Assembly (NCBI GenBank): GCA_940671915.1
Contig: CALNVZ010003435.1
Location: 2,106,951 to 2,170,950, forward strand
Direction of reading: 5' to 3'
DNA: 64,000 bases
Origin: Paracentrotus lividus
Taxonomy: Eukaryota; Echinodermata; Echinoidea; Camarodonta; Echinidae
Of this stretch, positions 26,512 to 39,435 are shown one piece after another. The notes beneath the pieces are model-generated. The model worked only from the letters and a program-made list of their open reading frames with translations. It had not been told where the DNA came from and ran no database searches. Within the stretch, counting starts at the first letter, position 1. Every line of letters begins with the position of its first letter. Both the position numbers and the translations under genes were made by a program.

Positions 26512-27745
26512 TATCAGTACCTGAAACAATGATGAGCTAATCAGCTCCATCCCCCTACTCACACACAAAATAAAATGAATGTTAATTATCCCTGACATTA
26601 GATAAATTAGCCATTAACTATCAAGATTGCCTGAACAAATTGATTTTTATATGAAAAGGCAATGCTTGTCATGGAATCTGATTGCCTATAAGATTTTCAG
26701 CTGCATTCCAGTTTAAAATTTGTTTTTATAATAAAATTAATGGAAATATAGATAGCAGTTGTGTAAGCTTTGTTATTGATAGGCATGTATTCCAATTAAA
26801 ACTTAATACAGAGATGCCAACATTACGTAATAATAAAAATATTTAAAAGAAAATAGTTGAAACATCTATTGATTTGAATGCATTTCCAAAATTGAATGAT
26901 GCCTTCTCTCATGAGAATTTGGTTCAGCTGTTTATTGCATTCTGTCTATTCTGTGGTGTCAGCATCTCTGATAATACAGTAATTTACATGGATCAGGATC
27001 CGTATTTCCTTCATACATGAAATTATCTATATAAATCCCCTCTAATCATCACCCATTGCAGTCAGAATTCACCCCTCTATCTCTCAATTTCACTAAATCG
27101 TACTTTTCACACTCATTTCCTTCCATGACATATTTTGCCTTCCTCTAACATGTACTTCCAAAACTCCCTCTAAAGTCTGATTGATAGTTCATTTATTATC
27201 AGATTGTTTGTAAAGTATATACCACAACATTCAATCAATGGCGAAATTGTAAAAGATTGAACCTCAAAAAAAGAAAAGAATCATGTCAATTATGAACTAC
27301 ATAATGCCCACCCCCTCCCCAAATATATAATTTTAATGTAGGACGTGATATGACTACAATTATTAATTTCTTGGCCCTCTTGAATTATTACAAACAGACA
27401 CATACAGAAATAAAGGAGTCAAGTATTTTTTTTTATTTTATTATTATTTCTTTGATAGTATAAAAACAAATCTAATATTTCTTAAAGGGCCTCTGAGGTA
27501 AAAAATGTGTACAACTGGAGCACATAAGATTAACTGCAAAGAACATTATTCGACATTCTACGGAGTGAGTCAGAAAAAACTAGACACCTAGAAAAATATC
27601 AATAAAAAGAAAACCAATATATAAACCCCAAATTATTATACATATTCTCAAAGAGTAACTCTTCCCACATCTTTTGGTACCAATTTGTGTGTTGTATCTT
27701 CACGCTTGGATAAATGCGACGCATTGTTTGCGAACATGGGTGTTG

Positions 27746-29114
27746 CATACCTGCCAACTGTCCCGATTTTCCCGGGACAGTCCCGATTTTTGACATTAAA
27801 ACCACCCAAAAATCGGGACGTCCCGACTTTTCTGCAATATTCCAGCAAAAAAAAAAAGAAAAAAAACCGTTTGAACGACTAAAACAAGTCTATTACCGTC
27901 TCGAATGTTGAAACGGCTAATAAAAAGTCTAATCGACATCGGCAAAACGGCTAATGCCTTTACATGTGAGAGTGTATGCATGTACAGTTTGTGTGTGTAC
28001 TGATTTCTAGTGCAGTACGCACGCGCGCGGCAGCGGATAATCGATGCGAGCGGATGGCACTGCACTGTGCATTACAGATCGATGTATCGCGCGATGTGTA
28101 CGTACGGCGATGTATGTGTCGGAGCCAGATGGCGCACGCGCAACTTCAATTCAGTTGCAATTTGTCGTACACAGTACTATGCATGCACGTACGTATCGGC
28201 GAAACAAGTTTTCATTGCGTGAGCTTTTAATCGATAACAAGGAAGTATAACATCATCATGGACAAGGAAGGCAAAATAGTCAAAAACTTAAAACTTCAAA
28301 GAGGCTTTGCATCTACAAAGCACAGCTACAGCACGAATATCCGTGTTTTACCAAATCAAAAAGGGCACAAATCATGCCTCTGTCGCATTGGCAAACGGCA
28401 TGTGTAGCATTGCGCAGAATGGTGGACGAAAACGATCTTGAAGTACATATCAGCACTGCAAGCATAAAACCAATGAGAAAAACGAGCCGTCGTCATCACA
28501 GAAATTAACAGCTTTCTTCAATAAAAAGGATTCAAAGGAGAACTTTAGTGTCATTAATGCTGAAACCACAATTCTGTGGATTATTGTGGAACATAATTTG
28601 GCCATCGCAGTTGCTGATCACAGTGGACCCACTTTTCCGGGAAATGTTCCATTGTGAGAGGATATTTTCAACAGTCGGCAAAACAAACAAAGGAGCGTAC
28701 CAGCATGAACACTGATCTTTGAACAGCTTACTTGCTCACAAACTAAGCAATGCAATCAAAGAGAGCAACTTGCTATGAAATGAAGTATCCTCAATCCCTC
28801 CTTAAGAAAGCAAAGCAAGCAACCTACAAAGCTCGTACAGCTAATCAGCAGTAGTGAGGTGATTAGAATTGTACATGTATTCACTAAATGCCAAATTCCC
28901 ATTTTTTTTATTTTTATTAAACAATATTACATTTTGTCTGTGTGTTCTCTTCATGGAGAGCCAATTTGAATGTCACATATTACATATTTTTGTGTTAATT
29001 TAACCCCCCAAATGGCCCTTGTAATTGTAAAAGTCTCTGAGCTTCATGGGGGCTCCGCCCCTGGACCCCCGGCCTGAGTTGTCCCTATTTCCAAAATTCA
29101 AATGTTGGCAGGTA
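27746..29114 (+). mobile_element. Degenerate hAT transposon nested in the 27.6-29.6 kb element
   Basis: Terminal repeats TACCTGCCAAC (27748) and GTTGGCAGGTA (ends 29114) are flanked by GGGTGTTG at 27738-27745 and TGGTGTTG at 29115-29122, a 7 of 8 match as expected for the 8-bp hAT target duplication. The left end continues CTGTCCCGATTTTCCCGGGA and has an internal inverted copy. Remains of a BED-finger hAT-like protein lie inside (28256-28860). Confidence 0.78.
28256..28860 (+). pseudogene. Broken BED-finger/hAT-like transposase remnant
   Basis: The frames are interrupted. Recognisable pieces in order are SIAQNGGR followed, after a stop, by HCKHKT (BED zinc-finger C-terminal half), near 28406-28480; VEHNLAIAVADHSGP near 28586; and LNSLLAHKLSNAIKES plus LLKKAKQATYKARTAN near 28717-28850. 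The EHN-(L/M)-xxA-xxDH block and the LLKKAKxAT block are typical of hAT-like BED proteins, from family memory. The catalytic centre is deleted, so it cannot be active. Confidence 0.65.
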
Positions 29115-30201
29115 TGGTGTTGTTACAGTTATCGACTAGATTCTGTGTAAAGATTAGATTGAATCATCAAGAAATCCACGAATGAGTACACATCAAAGAA
29201 TAAATCGTCACTGACAGACCTAAAAAGGCCTCTCAATAATTTTGAAAAGTGATTGTTTTGTCTTTGACGTGTGCTTACTCATGCCTGACTCTACAGATCA
29301 TTTTCACACAAAATGTAGTCGATATGTGGAAAAAAACACCCCTGTCAAGTTATCAAGTGCAAGACATTTTTCTTCAAAAGTTATGTGATTTTAATTGGGA
29401 TGGAGTTGCTTTTTTATAGCTTTTTTGTTTGTTTTGATTTTACTCCCACTTTTGCACAATTTCGAAATTTACATGTTCGCATACAAAGCGGCGTGTTCAT
29501 CCAAGCATACAGTTATAACACACAAAATTGGTACCAAAAGACACGGGAAGAGTTCCTCTTTCGGAATATGTATAATAATTTGGGGTTTATATATTGGTCT
29601 CCTTTTTATTTACATTTCTCTAGGTGTCTAGTTTTTTTCTGACTCACTCGGTATAAATGGTTTACATCTACCCATATCAAACACCTCCATCTTCCACAGG
29701 TGTGTGCATTGGGTTGCTAGCAGATACACAAGCAATAACTAACGGGGTGCACACATGAATAAATGGTCTCTGCACCAAATTTGAGTTGGAGGTAGATGCA
29801 ATCCAATAAGTTCTTCTATAAATCTTTAACCTGTTACCAAAAAATGTCATAAGTCCCTTTACATTCAACATCACTGATATTCTGATACAGGCTTGCGCTT
29901 TACATCCGTAAAGAGATCTATAAAATCAAACATCTTATTTTGAAGTTGCATACAAAGAATATTTTCTGAGGCCTCCCCTCCACTCAACACACATTTGTTG
30001 AAGAACGTACATTAAGACACCCCATGATAACATATGTAAAAGGTACATCATGTAGGTAATATCTAAAAGTTTTGGCTACTGGTAATAGTTATTCCCAACA
30101 TATTATCCTTGTGATGAAATTTATCTTGCTCGCTATAAATTAATAACAATTCTTTAGTGAACATGATTTGACAATTTAAAGATGTGGACCTATTAAATCT
30201 T

Positions 30202-30370
30202 GGCCCTGTTCCTAGAAACTTCTATGTATCATGACAAATTTATGCCTTGAGAGTCGATTACGTCATGATTTCTGACATAAAGTTTCTAACCAACAGATTT
30301 ATGTCATGATTCTGGGGTTACGTCATATGCGACTTAAATCCTGACAAAAAAGTTACAAGCAACATAGCCC
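30202..30370. repeat. Possible GGCCCTGTT-ended inverted-repeat element
   Basis: The left end GGCCCTGTTCCTAGAAAC and the right end (complement of CAGGGCTATGTTGCTTG) are roughly inverted. Two internal TTACGTCAT copies are also present. The match is weak. Confidence 0.35.
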
Positions 30371-30725
30371 TGGTTTTACATAGCCGAGACCTTCAATGTC
30401 ATTGTATCCGCCTTGTAGACATATATGAGAGATGGCATTCATTTCACATGCATATCTCAGAGCACCTCTGTTCCTGGTTCTCCATCCTCACAGCTCATTG
30501 TCTTATACATTTTATCCATAGAGATCAAATATTGCCAGAAAAAAAGCATCCAAAAGGGTAAAGGAAACATTCCATCACATCACCCCTACTTCTCCTTCCA
30601 TCATTCTTGTGGTATCAGGCCAACATCACTGTGGTAAGGTTCACTGTGGCACAGTTCAATGAGGTAAAGTTCACTGTGGCATAGTCCAATGTCCTTTCAA
30701 AAGTCAATACTCGTTCTTCAATTGC

Positions 30726-33700
30726 TCATGTATCACTCCCCCGTGCTCCCTTGTAACGCTCAATCTCTTCAGGAAACATCTTACCCAGTTCTGTGACGAG
30801 AGCCTTTTTGAATCTCTGTAGAAATGGAAAGTACAACAAATCACACATTTTTATTACAAAATAGATAACGCATATACATGTAAGTAATAATGAATTACAG
30901 CAAAGCACAACTTGTACTTAATAGGGGGGGGGGCCTACTGTGTTACCCAAAATGACACCATATGTTGCATAACATTCTTCATGAGCAAATTTTACTCTGT
31001 TATCTACTTTGAAAACTATAATTTAACATTGCACACAATCAGTCATTACTCATGGTCTTTCCAAATTGAAGCATGGACTGTATATTTCCGTCTCCACCAT
31101 ACCAGTAAAATAGGCAACTAGACGTTGGAGCTTTACAAATTCCCAGATATACAATGGTGGCCAAAATTATTAGAACACCAAGCATATTTAAATGATTTTA
31201 GTTATTTTCATTCAGTTGACCATTTAAATACCTATAAAAAGGTTGGAATGTCTCCAAAAGTCATAATTACGCTTTAAAAACTAAAGAACTCGCCCCGAAG
31301 TCGCCCTTTTTTGTGTTACCAATTGAAAAATCTAAAAATCTTGCCCCTATCTTGATCAAAGTGTCATATCCTTAAAAATTTTAAGACTCTCCCTACAAAA
31401 GTCTATATTTTCTGAAAGGAAATTTCCTGAGGATGTCAAAAATGGCATTCATAATAAGGTAGGGTGAAGTAATAACATCTTATGTGGGGATTTTAAAATT
31501 ATTGTTGAGGTGTCTGATATTTTTAAGTCAGCGCCCCTATTTAAGTGCCCCTTTCCAATGACCCTTATTTTTTTCACCATATTTGAATTGCTCATGAAAT
31601 TTCCTTTAAAATATATATATTTACAAGTAAATTTCTTCATTTGATGAAAAATAATCTTAACCTTAAATTGGCTGGGCTATTTTTGTTATCTCAAGACCAG
31701 GGGATGAGGCAATCCACCCCCTTCCCATGAGACCAAATTTTCTGAAACTTGGCATGTATTTGGGCCACGTAAGAATGAATAAGCCTGCAAAGTTTCACAC
31801 GTCTAGCTCAAACACTTTTTGAGCTATCGGCATATGTAATTGGCATTTCACGTTTTTTGCATTTGTACTACATGTTTAATACACTGTCTATGGGGAAACT
31901 GAAAGCGCATAGCGCAACCATTTTTAATGTTGCGCATTACCTGATGGTGGAAACTATATAAAGCTGTCGGCACCATAAAAGTTATCATTAAACTTATTTC
32001 GGCAAATGTACTAGGGCATTGAGAATCCCAAAGACCTTGTGTAGCTTCGGGATAATTTTGGCTACCACTGTACATTGAACTAAAAGTAGTAAGCATGAAT
32101 ATATTTGACATAAGAGGCATCGGAAGGGTCTGCGAAAAGAAAGGATTGGAGGGGCAAGCCATTGTGTGTTAACAATGGCCTGCCCCTCCAATGCTTTGTA
32201 TTCTCAGAGCCTTTCGACGCCTGTGTTTGACAGGAGTGAATCGTACTTTGAGCACATTTTTTTCAAAATCCATTAAACTTCCTTCAATAATACCAGTAAA
32301 TATACCAAAACTACATAAATGCAAGATGTTATATAAACGAGGTACATGAACAACCTAAGCCCAGGCTAACACTGTCCACTGTTTTCCATAGAGTGCTGTG
32401 TTAAATAGCAGACTGTCTTTGTCCGTGGTTTCAAATTCAGATAAACCCTGTACAATAATTTCCATGGTTTAGCACGGCGCTCTCTGGAAAACAGTGGACA
32501 ATTTTAGCCTACCATATTTGGTAATTTGAGCTTAAAGGACTCATCCGGGCTGGAATTTGCTTTATAAGAAAAATAAAGTAAAATCGAAAAAGCACAACAC
32601 TGAAAATTTTTCCCTCCAAAAATCGGATAAGAAATAGAAAGTTTGATTTCTTAGGTTTGATTGTTTTAGGAAACAGTTCTTCAAATTTGGCAACCTGTGA
32701 TGTCACAGTCCCCTACTTTCTTTGTTTTTTATGTATGAAATACCAATTATTCAAGATTTTCTGCCCAAGGAACTAAATAACACGGATTAATCCTTGTGGA
32801 ATGTTAAGGTCACAAGTCTTTTACTTATTTCAGTATGAGTGACAGATTTTCTGTATACGCAATATATGAAAATGAGATAAATAGGATTTCATATAATAAA
32901 ATACACAAGAAGTAGGGGGACTGTGACATCACCAGTTTGCTCATTTGAATATTCAAATATTCAAATGAGACAATTGCCAAGAACTGTTTTACAAAAAAAA
33001 TTGACGAACTTAAAAAAATGCATAACTTTGTTTATTTTTATCCGTTTTGATGAAATTTTCTGTGTTGTGCTTGATGAATTTTACTTAATTTTACAAAACT
33101 TTTTCATTTCAGCCCGGACTCCTCCTTTAAGAGGTGCTCTTGACCCTGATCGTTTACTTGGCACTTACCCTAAATGTTTCTATCTTTCCTTTGACCAGCT
33201 CATTTTTAGCTACAGCTCTCTCCATGCAGTCCTTTGTGTACAGCTGAGGATTCTTGCCTTGGTCAACGTATCTGGAAATACACACACACAAAAAAAAACA
33301 AAAAAACAAAAACATGCTGCTTATTACTCTCTGAATATTGTGAAGAAATATTAACAATCTTATCACCATGTAAAAGGACATAAAAATCATGAAATGGCAA
33401 GTAAGCATAACCACTTTACAAGTTACATACCTGCCTACACTCAAAGGCATGAACTACAAACAAATTATAAAAAAATTTACACATTCCCTTTAACATTACT
33501 ACAGAGACATTTGTACAGAAATATGAACACACAAGTTAAAATGGCTATTTTCCCCCTGTAATATGTATATTACTTTAAATAGGAACAGTTGGCAGGTATG
33601 AATTTGTGTGACTTGTCCTTTAAGAACACAAGATCTTTCTAATAAGCTTCTATAATGTTGTCAGATAATAATTTTATGCTAAGTGAGACATGTTTTAAAC

Positions 33701-36700
33701 CATTGAAAACAAAGTTTTTTCAATTTCAGTACATACATGTATACCTTAATACTGAACTACATTTGTAAAATATAAACACCTTTCTCCTAGTCTCATTGCC
33801 AGTGTAAGCTCAGAATACATAAAATGTTTTCAAAGCACAAATTATCCTTATTTGAAGATTTCAGGAAAACATTTCATTGAATCCAATCATTGGAATTTAA
33901 CATGTCTCCTATACAGTGCACTCCTGTTTATAACAAGCCTGGATACAACAAGACTTAGTTATACTTGGGAAATTCTCCTAGTCTCAGTTTAAACAAGACA
34001 AATGTGACTGTGTCTCATATATGCTTCTGCCCCAAGAAATATAGAAGTAGGAGTGGGCTATAAGTAGGTAAAAAATGTGTTTTTTGTTATTTTACCCTGG
34101 TAACAGTTTTATTCTGTTCCATATATCCTACCTCAACATGAAATGACAAAATTTTTGACCTTGCGTCCCACAAAAAAGTGTGCAGGGCAAAAATCCAAGA
34201 TGGCCGCCGTTTTCCTGAAAAATCACATTTTTAGCCATAATTTTGCTATTTTGGGGTCTTTTTAGCTGGTTCTGGTGTCTAATCCTATGTATTGGAGGGC
34301 AGGCAATCTGTTTATGCAACAAGAAGTAGTGTCAACCCTTCACCTGTAGAAATATCCCTCAATATCCCTGTATTAGGGGCTACATTTGCCCTGCCCCTGT
34401 TAACTTTTTCCGATATAATTTTTCAGTGCAAAAATATTTTGCGCTGAAATGTCAGAACTTTTTTTATTTTACATCTCACACACATCTTAAGACCATATGC
34501 GTAAATATCGGGGGTAGGGTTGCAGAGATATAGCACGTTTTTGTGACCAATATCTCGAAAAAATAGGCAGGTTTCCAATGCTTATGTGTGTACAATGTAT
34601 GGGTTTTACCGTAAATGTTGTCAGAAGAATGTGTTTTATTGAAGAATAACAAAAGATATCATAAATTTGGCTATGTATTCTTGTAAAATACATAATGAGA
34701 TTTGGACACACCAAGTTTGGTCACAGTCAGGTGATAAATAAATGAGATCTCAGGGTGGAACGGAGGAAAATTAGTAAATTAGATCAATGTACGCACTTGC
34801 ACCAATACATTGTACACACAAAAGCATTGGAAACCGCTTTTATTTTTCAAAGATTGGTCATGAAATGTGTTATTTCTCTGCAACCGTACCCACGATTTTC
34901 GCAAATAGGGTCTTAAAATGTGTGTGAAATATCAATTGAAAAGGTCAAGAATATTTTTGTCCGAAATATTTTTGCATTGACAGATTATCAAGAAAAATGT
35001 CAAGAGGGGCGGGGCTAATTTAGCTCCCGATGCAGGGATATAGAGGGTTATTTCTACAGGTGAAGGGTTGACACTACTTCTTGTTGCATAAACAGATTGC
35101 CTGCCCTCCAATACATAGGATTAGACACCACAACCAGCTAAAAAGACCCAAAAATGGCAAAATTATGGCTGAAAATGTGATTTTTCAGGAAAATGGCGGC
35201 CATCTTGGATTTTTGCCCTGCACACTTTTTTGTGGGACGCAAGGTCAAAAATTTTGTCATTTCATGTTGAGATAGGATATATAGAACAGAAAAAAACTGT
35301 TACCAGGGCAAAACAAAAAATCACCCATTTATAGCCCACTCCTAATAGAAGGCGCACTATGTAGATAAGCTTATACACGAAACAGTTTTGTCAATTTGAT
35401 CATATACATGATATTTGGTAAGGAAGGCTATCCCAAAATTGGGAAAGAAGAAAGGAGCTGGGAGGAAAATGTGAGTGGATGCGAACTCATTTGATCCGCT
35501 TCCCAAAGGTTCAGGGGACGTCGACGGTGTCTGCGTATCTACAGCATCAAAGAAAAAGTCAATGAAAACACAGTCAAGCTTGTTCTGGGGCTAGCAAAGC
35601 AGATTAAAGTGCCCCTAGATCAACACAGCATCAATAAAACTGCTTTGAATCACCCCAAGGCAGGTTGCCACACCAGTAGCCACCAATTTGACGTAAGCAT
35701 CAATCTCCTGAGAGATCTGAACCATGTCCAAAGCCACCATTGTGAAATTCTGAGGTATAATGCGCAGCAGCTATATGCTGCTAAATCAAAGCTGAAGAAC
35801 TCAGGTATTCTGATTCAGGATGATCTGACTCCTCGTCATCAATCATTGTTCTACAGAGCGATGAAGCACGAGAACACATCATACATGTGAATGATAGAAA
35901 GATCTATTCTATCACCAAGGATAGCATCAAAGTACTGTACAAGCCCATCAGAAACATGTCAGACATTGAAAACCTTGGTTAGTAAAATTCTTATTTTCAA
36001 TATATTCTTGTTCTCTAATCTCAATTATTTTTCATACACACACAAAAATTCCCTTTTTTGGCTTGGAGATTTTGGTGCCCATTTTATATATTTGCATTTG
36101 CAAAAATGGCCTTGCACTAAAACTGACAATAAGTCAGGCCTGTAAGCTAGTTATCATGAGAATGCGCTTTTCCTAACCTATTTATTGACCTCTGTATGAA
36201 GATGATCCGTCACATGGTTCTTAAGTTTAATATCGTAAGAATGAAAGTGGACGGATGGATGGATGGACGTATGGCCGGGGAACCTGAAAGCATATCATCA
36301 CAGAAGCATAAAAATATTTAAACTTATGTTTTCAACTTAACAAGATGAGTCATTTTAATCTGTTATTTGGCTTTGTCCTGAGCACCTCCTTATTGAGAGT
36401 GAACCGTACCGGTATTTCTGAAGATTTGAGGTGTGGTACATGTACTTACTCATAGATAAGCTCTAGTGGAACCTGCACATCTTGGACTTGCTCTTTATTC
36501 TTATCTAGTTCCTGAAGCCCGCTCACCAGCATGTGCCTGTAAAATGAAAGGATATAAAATATTATTACACTGTAAAGTAATATGCCCCTTCTCAAAACAT
36601 GTGACAAAATAAACTCTACTTCTATGGAAGAAGAAGACAATATAGCACCCTACACATTATAATTTGTGAATATGAATATTCCTATTCAAAATAACCAAAT

Positions 36701-37092
36701 ATATAAGAATTAATTTTGGTTTTAATGCAAGAAAAGATTCAGCAATTTTAACATTTATCGCTAGAATTTTGGAGAACTCAGGAGGAACTTTGTGAGACCA
36801 AGGTCAAAACGGTTAACAGAAATTTAAAGTTGAAACATTTTGAAAATGGTAACCATTCACGATATTTATGTTTATCTTAAAACAGTTAAAAATTGAACCT
36901 CCCCCCCCCCAAAAAAAAATAAAATAAAAAAACGTAATTAATGATGGATCGAACTTACAACTTTTGGTTGAGAGGAGCTTGTCCCTGGGGCTGGAAATCA
37001 CTAACGACGAGTCCTAGTTGTCTGGTGATTTCAATAAACCTCTCTAGATTCTCAACCAAGGGTTCAAACTTATCAGGTTGAGATGATGACAT
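30726..37092 (-). CDS. MED10: Mediator complex subunit 10
   Basis: A subunit of the Mediator middle module, which links transcription factors to RNA polymerase II in the nucleus. Exons on the minus strand: 37092-36959, 36536-36450, 33271-33169, 30815-30726. Phases match at every GT-AG junction and give 137 aa (human 135). The N-terminus MSSSQPDKFEPLVENLERFI is followed by RQLGLVVSDFQPQGQAPLNQ, then SGLQELDKN, VPLELIYEYVDQGKNPQLYT, DCMERAVAKNELVKGKIET and the C-terminal FPEEIERYKGARGSDT. These blocks align through the whole human protein. The protein is small, but introns 2 and 3 total about 5.5 kb and are filled by mobile elements. ATMIN lies divergently, with its first coding exon about 4.9 kb away. 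Confidence 0.96.
31152..32070. mobile_element. Tc1/mariner-like non-autonomous element in MED10 intron 3
   Basis: The left end CAATGGTGGCCAAAATTAT and the right end (inverted CAGTGGTAGCCAAAATTAT) are each bordered by TA (31150-31151 and 32071-32072). CAGTGGYRGCCAAAATTATT is a familiar Tc1-type terminus. The 919-bp body has no transposase reading frame, only short unrelated open frames. Confidence 0.75.
32351..32512. repeat. Palindromic MITE in MED10 intron 3
   Basis: The arms GTCCACTGTTTTCCATAGAG and the inverted GTCCACTGTTTTCCAGAGAG, bordered by AGGCTAA/TTAGCCT, lie about 120 bp apart. No coding sequence. Confidence 0.65.
32536..33126. mobile_element. piggyBac-like MITE (TTAA target) next to MED10 exon 3
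   Basis: TTAA flanks both ends (32532-32535 and 33127-33130). The ends AGGACTCATCCGGGCTG and the inverted AGGAGGAGTCCGGGCTG continue as inverted arms of about 200 bp sharing AAGTAAAAT, AGCACAACAC and GGGGACTGTGACATCA-type blocks. It contains no transposase. The TTAA target site and AGG end suggest piggyBac mobilisation. Its right end lies about 42 bases from the exon 3 boundary. Confidence 0.72.
34048..35344. mobile_element. Large fold-back element in MED10 intron 2
   Basis: Inverted arms of about 550 bp (34048-34604 and about 34800-35344) surround a loop of about 195 bp. The termini are TAGGAGTGGGCTATAA and its complement, with TA as the likely target site. The arms are close enough that both strands encode nearly identical 64-residue open frames starting MLHKQIACPPIHRIRH. 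These are a by-product of the palindrome, not genes. Confidence 0.85.
35500..35978 (+). pseudogene. ORF1-like fragment of a non-LTR retroelement
   Basis: A frame from about 35540 reads KVNENTVKLVLGLAKQIKVP, later SKLKNSGILIQDDLTP and RHQSLFYRAMKHEN, then after a stop VNDRKIYSITKDSIKVLYKP and IRNMSDIE. The order (helical region, K-x-K-x-SGI-x-I-x-DDLT, then a short beta-rich DGRIFxI-like end) resembles nucleic-acid-binding ORF1 or similar proteins of invertebrate non-LTR elements. It has stops and no reverse transcriptase nearby. The family assignment is from memory. Confidence 0.45.
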
Positions 37093-39265
37093 GGTGGGTT
37101 GTCAAATGATCAATCTATTGTAATTTAGTCTCTTCTTCACTCAAATTACTCCAGATCCACCTTATGACCGTCCAAGAGGTGTTTCTAAGGTTGGGAGAAA
37201 AGTGATGGGCAATAAAAATTAATTAGGATGAAGTTTAAAAACTATTCACTTACCTATCTTCACATGAAATAGTAAATACCCAAATACTGCAACCTAGGTT
37301 TTAAAGCCAAAATTTAGAAAAAATTAAATCCATGTTAACTTCACACATTGCAGCAAAAAAAGTTAATTATGACTGATTGCTCTAACAATCAAACACATGA
37401 CAAACATCGGAACACAAACAGGAAGATGTTTTAAAAACTTTAGAAGCATCCATTTTTTTACTTAGAACTTACACAACTTAACCGGCAGACCACGTAATAT
37501 TACGTTTTCATGCTATTGTCTGAGCTTTGTCTGTTTTGACACACCAGCGCCACGCTGGTCATACCAGTACTGTGCAATTAGCTCCATGCAGCAGTCAAGT
37601 GGTAAATGATACATGATTTAGAAATCTATAATGCACAAGTCAATGTGAATTTAAACTAAAGTAACATTAAATAAGTTATGTGCAAACAACACTGATCATT
37701 AAAATGGCAAGTTATGGCAAAAACTATTTTTTGTGGTTAAAAAAAAACATGCCTGCACTATTCAGTGAAAGCAAAATATGCTACAAAAATCAGTGTTTAG
37801 TTTTATAATCTTGGAATAATGCACAACATCAACAAGCAAGCCAAAATTGACAAAATATTGAAATACAGTTCGATTTTAGCCATTTAATTTGGTTGGAAGA
37901 CTCAAATGTTTCATTTCTTATAGCAGGTCTACACAATTACCTTACAGTTACACTAAGAACTGTGTGTAAAAAAAAAAGTAAATGAGTCTGCAAACATCAG
38001 ACACATTCAAGCTAATGTCAGATTGTCAATATAAAATCATTCAAAGTAACGAAAATTAGTCTAACATTAGAGTCTAGTCTTTGCCGATGACAATTGTTGA
38101 CAAAATTCAATGTTTCTCGACTTCTTTCTCAAATTTTCATGATTTTTTTTTGGTACGGAGATCTAGATTTTCTAGGCCTATAAAAAAATTAAAGCAACGA
38201 TATGAGAGAGATGTTTACAAGAATAAGGAACATATTTCTTCTCCTTTTCAAGTATATCCCACTGTCTGACCCACCATACACTAGACCACTCGGGGCATGG
38301 CATGCAATCAATCATGACTCGGACACAACTCTGGTTAGCTTAGGCATCAGCTCATCTCAGCCAGCGGGCCAGACCAGGGGCAAACACACTCGTCCATATG
38401 GCACACAGGGCATGCTCGCTCGCGTCACACACACAGCTCAGACTCGTCAGAGTCAATGCGATTAAACATTAAAAATTATATGGCCTGAGCTTATGGTATA
38501 AACATATAAATGTATGAAATTTTACCCTTGAAATGAATGAATCATTATACTTACTGATCTTTGCACAAAAAGAAATATTTTACTCTAAAAATAACTAACA
38601 AATCAGTCCGGTCTCTAGCTCAGCTCAGATCAGCTCAGTTCTGTTCCAATTTTGACAATAGCTTAGGCCTAGGCTACGTCCAAGACCCGCTGTATCATTA
38701 TTCAGAATTCTAGCAAGATTGGTTGGCCTCCTCAGATTTCTCCAAGCTCACTTGAAGAATGGGTACTAGTATTTGCTATATTTGGATTCTTGGAATAATA
38801 CTCTACTTATCAAGTATATCCAGTAGTCTGGTTTTAGGAAAGGTTGCGTGTCCGATTCATCCGGACAAGACAGCCATTTAAAAAAAGAAAAGAAAATGAA
38901 GCCATGCATTTTGGCATTATCAAAGATTTACAAAAATCTTTAGAAAAATTTCTTACCATATAATCAAGAACAAAATTTGTACATTCTTGATCTGTAATTT
39001 TTGATGCATATACTGTGAAATCCAAATCAGAAAAAGTAGGTTTTATTTTCCTTCTGTTTCTAAACATTTCCCCCCCCCCCCTCCCCCTACCTCGCGAACC
39101 CCATGTACTAGGCCTAGAGTCTGACTCTCAAGCATTATAATTTGTAGATGTAGATCTAGAATTTACCTATAACTTTTAAGTTCAGAAATTTCATATTTAC
39201 ATAGCTGGATGCTATTGTGAAGATATGATGTTATTTATGTGTGAGTACATGTAATAAATGAAATG

Positions 39266-39435
39266 CAGGGCCGCGGAGCCGGGGGCGGGGGGCTCAGCCC
39301 CCCCCCCTTCCACACATTTGTCGCAAACGTGTACAAAAACGCAAAAATGACCATACATTTGTGATTTTTAGCCAGTTCAGCCCCCCCCCCACTTTTGGCT
39401 CAGCCCCTACTTTCAAAAACGCTCCGCGGCCCCTG
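39266..39435. repeat. CAGGGGCCGCGGAGC-family MITE
   Basis: The left end CAGGGCCGCGGAGCC and the inverted right end GCTCCGCGGCCCCTG are flanked by AAATG on both sides (39261-39265 and 39436-39440). The interior repeats GGCTCAGCCCC. A second copy lies at 50341-50508. Confidence 0.7.

Larger units (their letters stand above)
27561..29651. mobile_element. TA-flanked DNA transposon with long terminal inverted repeats, split by a nested hAT element
   Basis: The left end CGGAGTGAGTCAGAAAAA and the right end (inverted CCGAGTGAGTCAGAAAAA) are each bordered by TA. The inverted arms continue for about 180 bp: 27561-27741 pairs with about 29474-29651, including CTAGACACCTAGA and ACCAATTTGTGTG. Without the nested insertion at 27746-29114 the element would be about 0.7 kb and non-autonomous. 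The TA target suggests the Tc1/mariner or a related superfamily, but no matching transposase remains. Confidence 0.8.

Noticed and set aside
34128-35275. Two nearly identical 64-residue frames (MLHKQIACPPIHRIRH...) on opposite strands
   Set aside because: They are the two arms of the fold-back element read from each side. There is no codon bias or homology, so I do not call genes.
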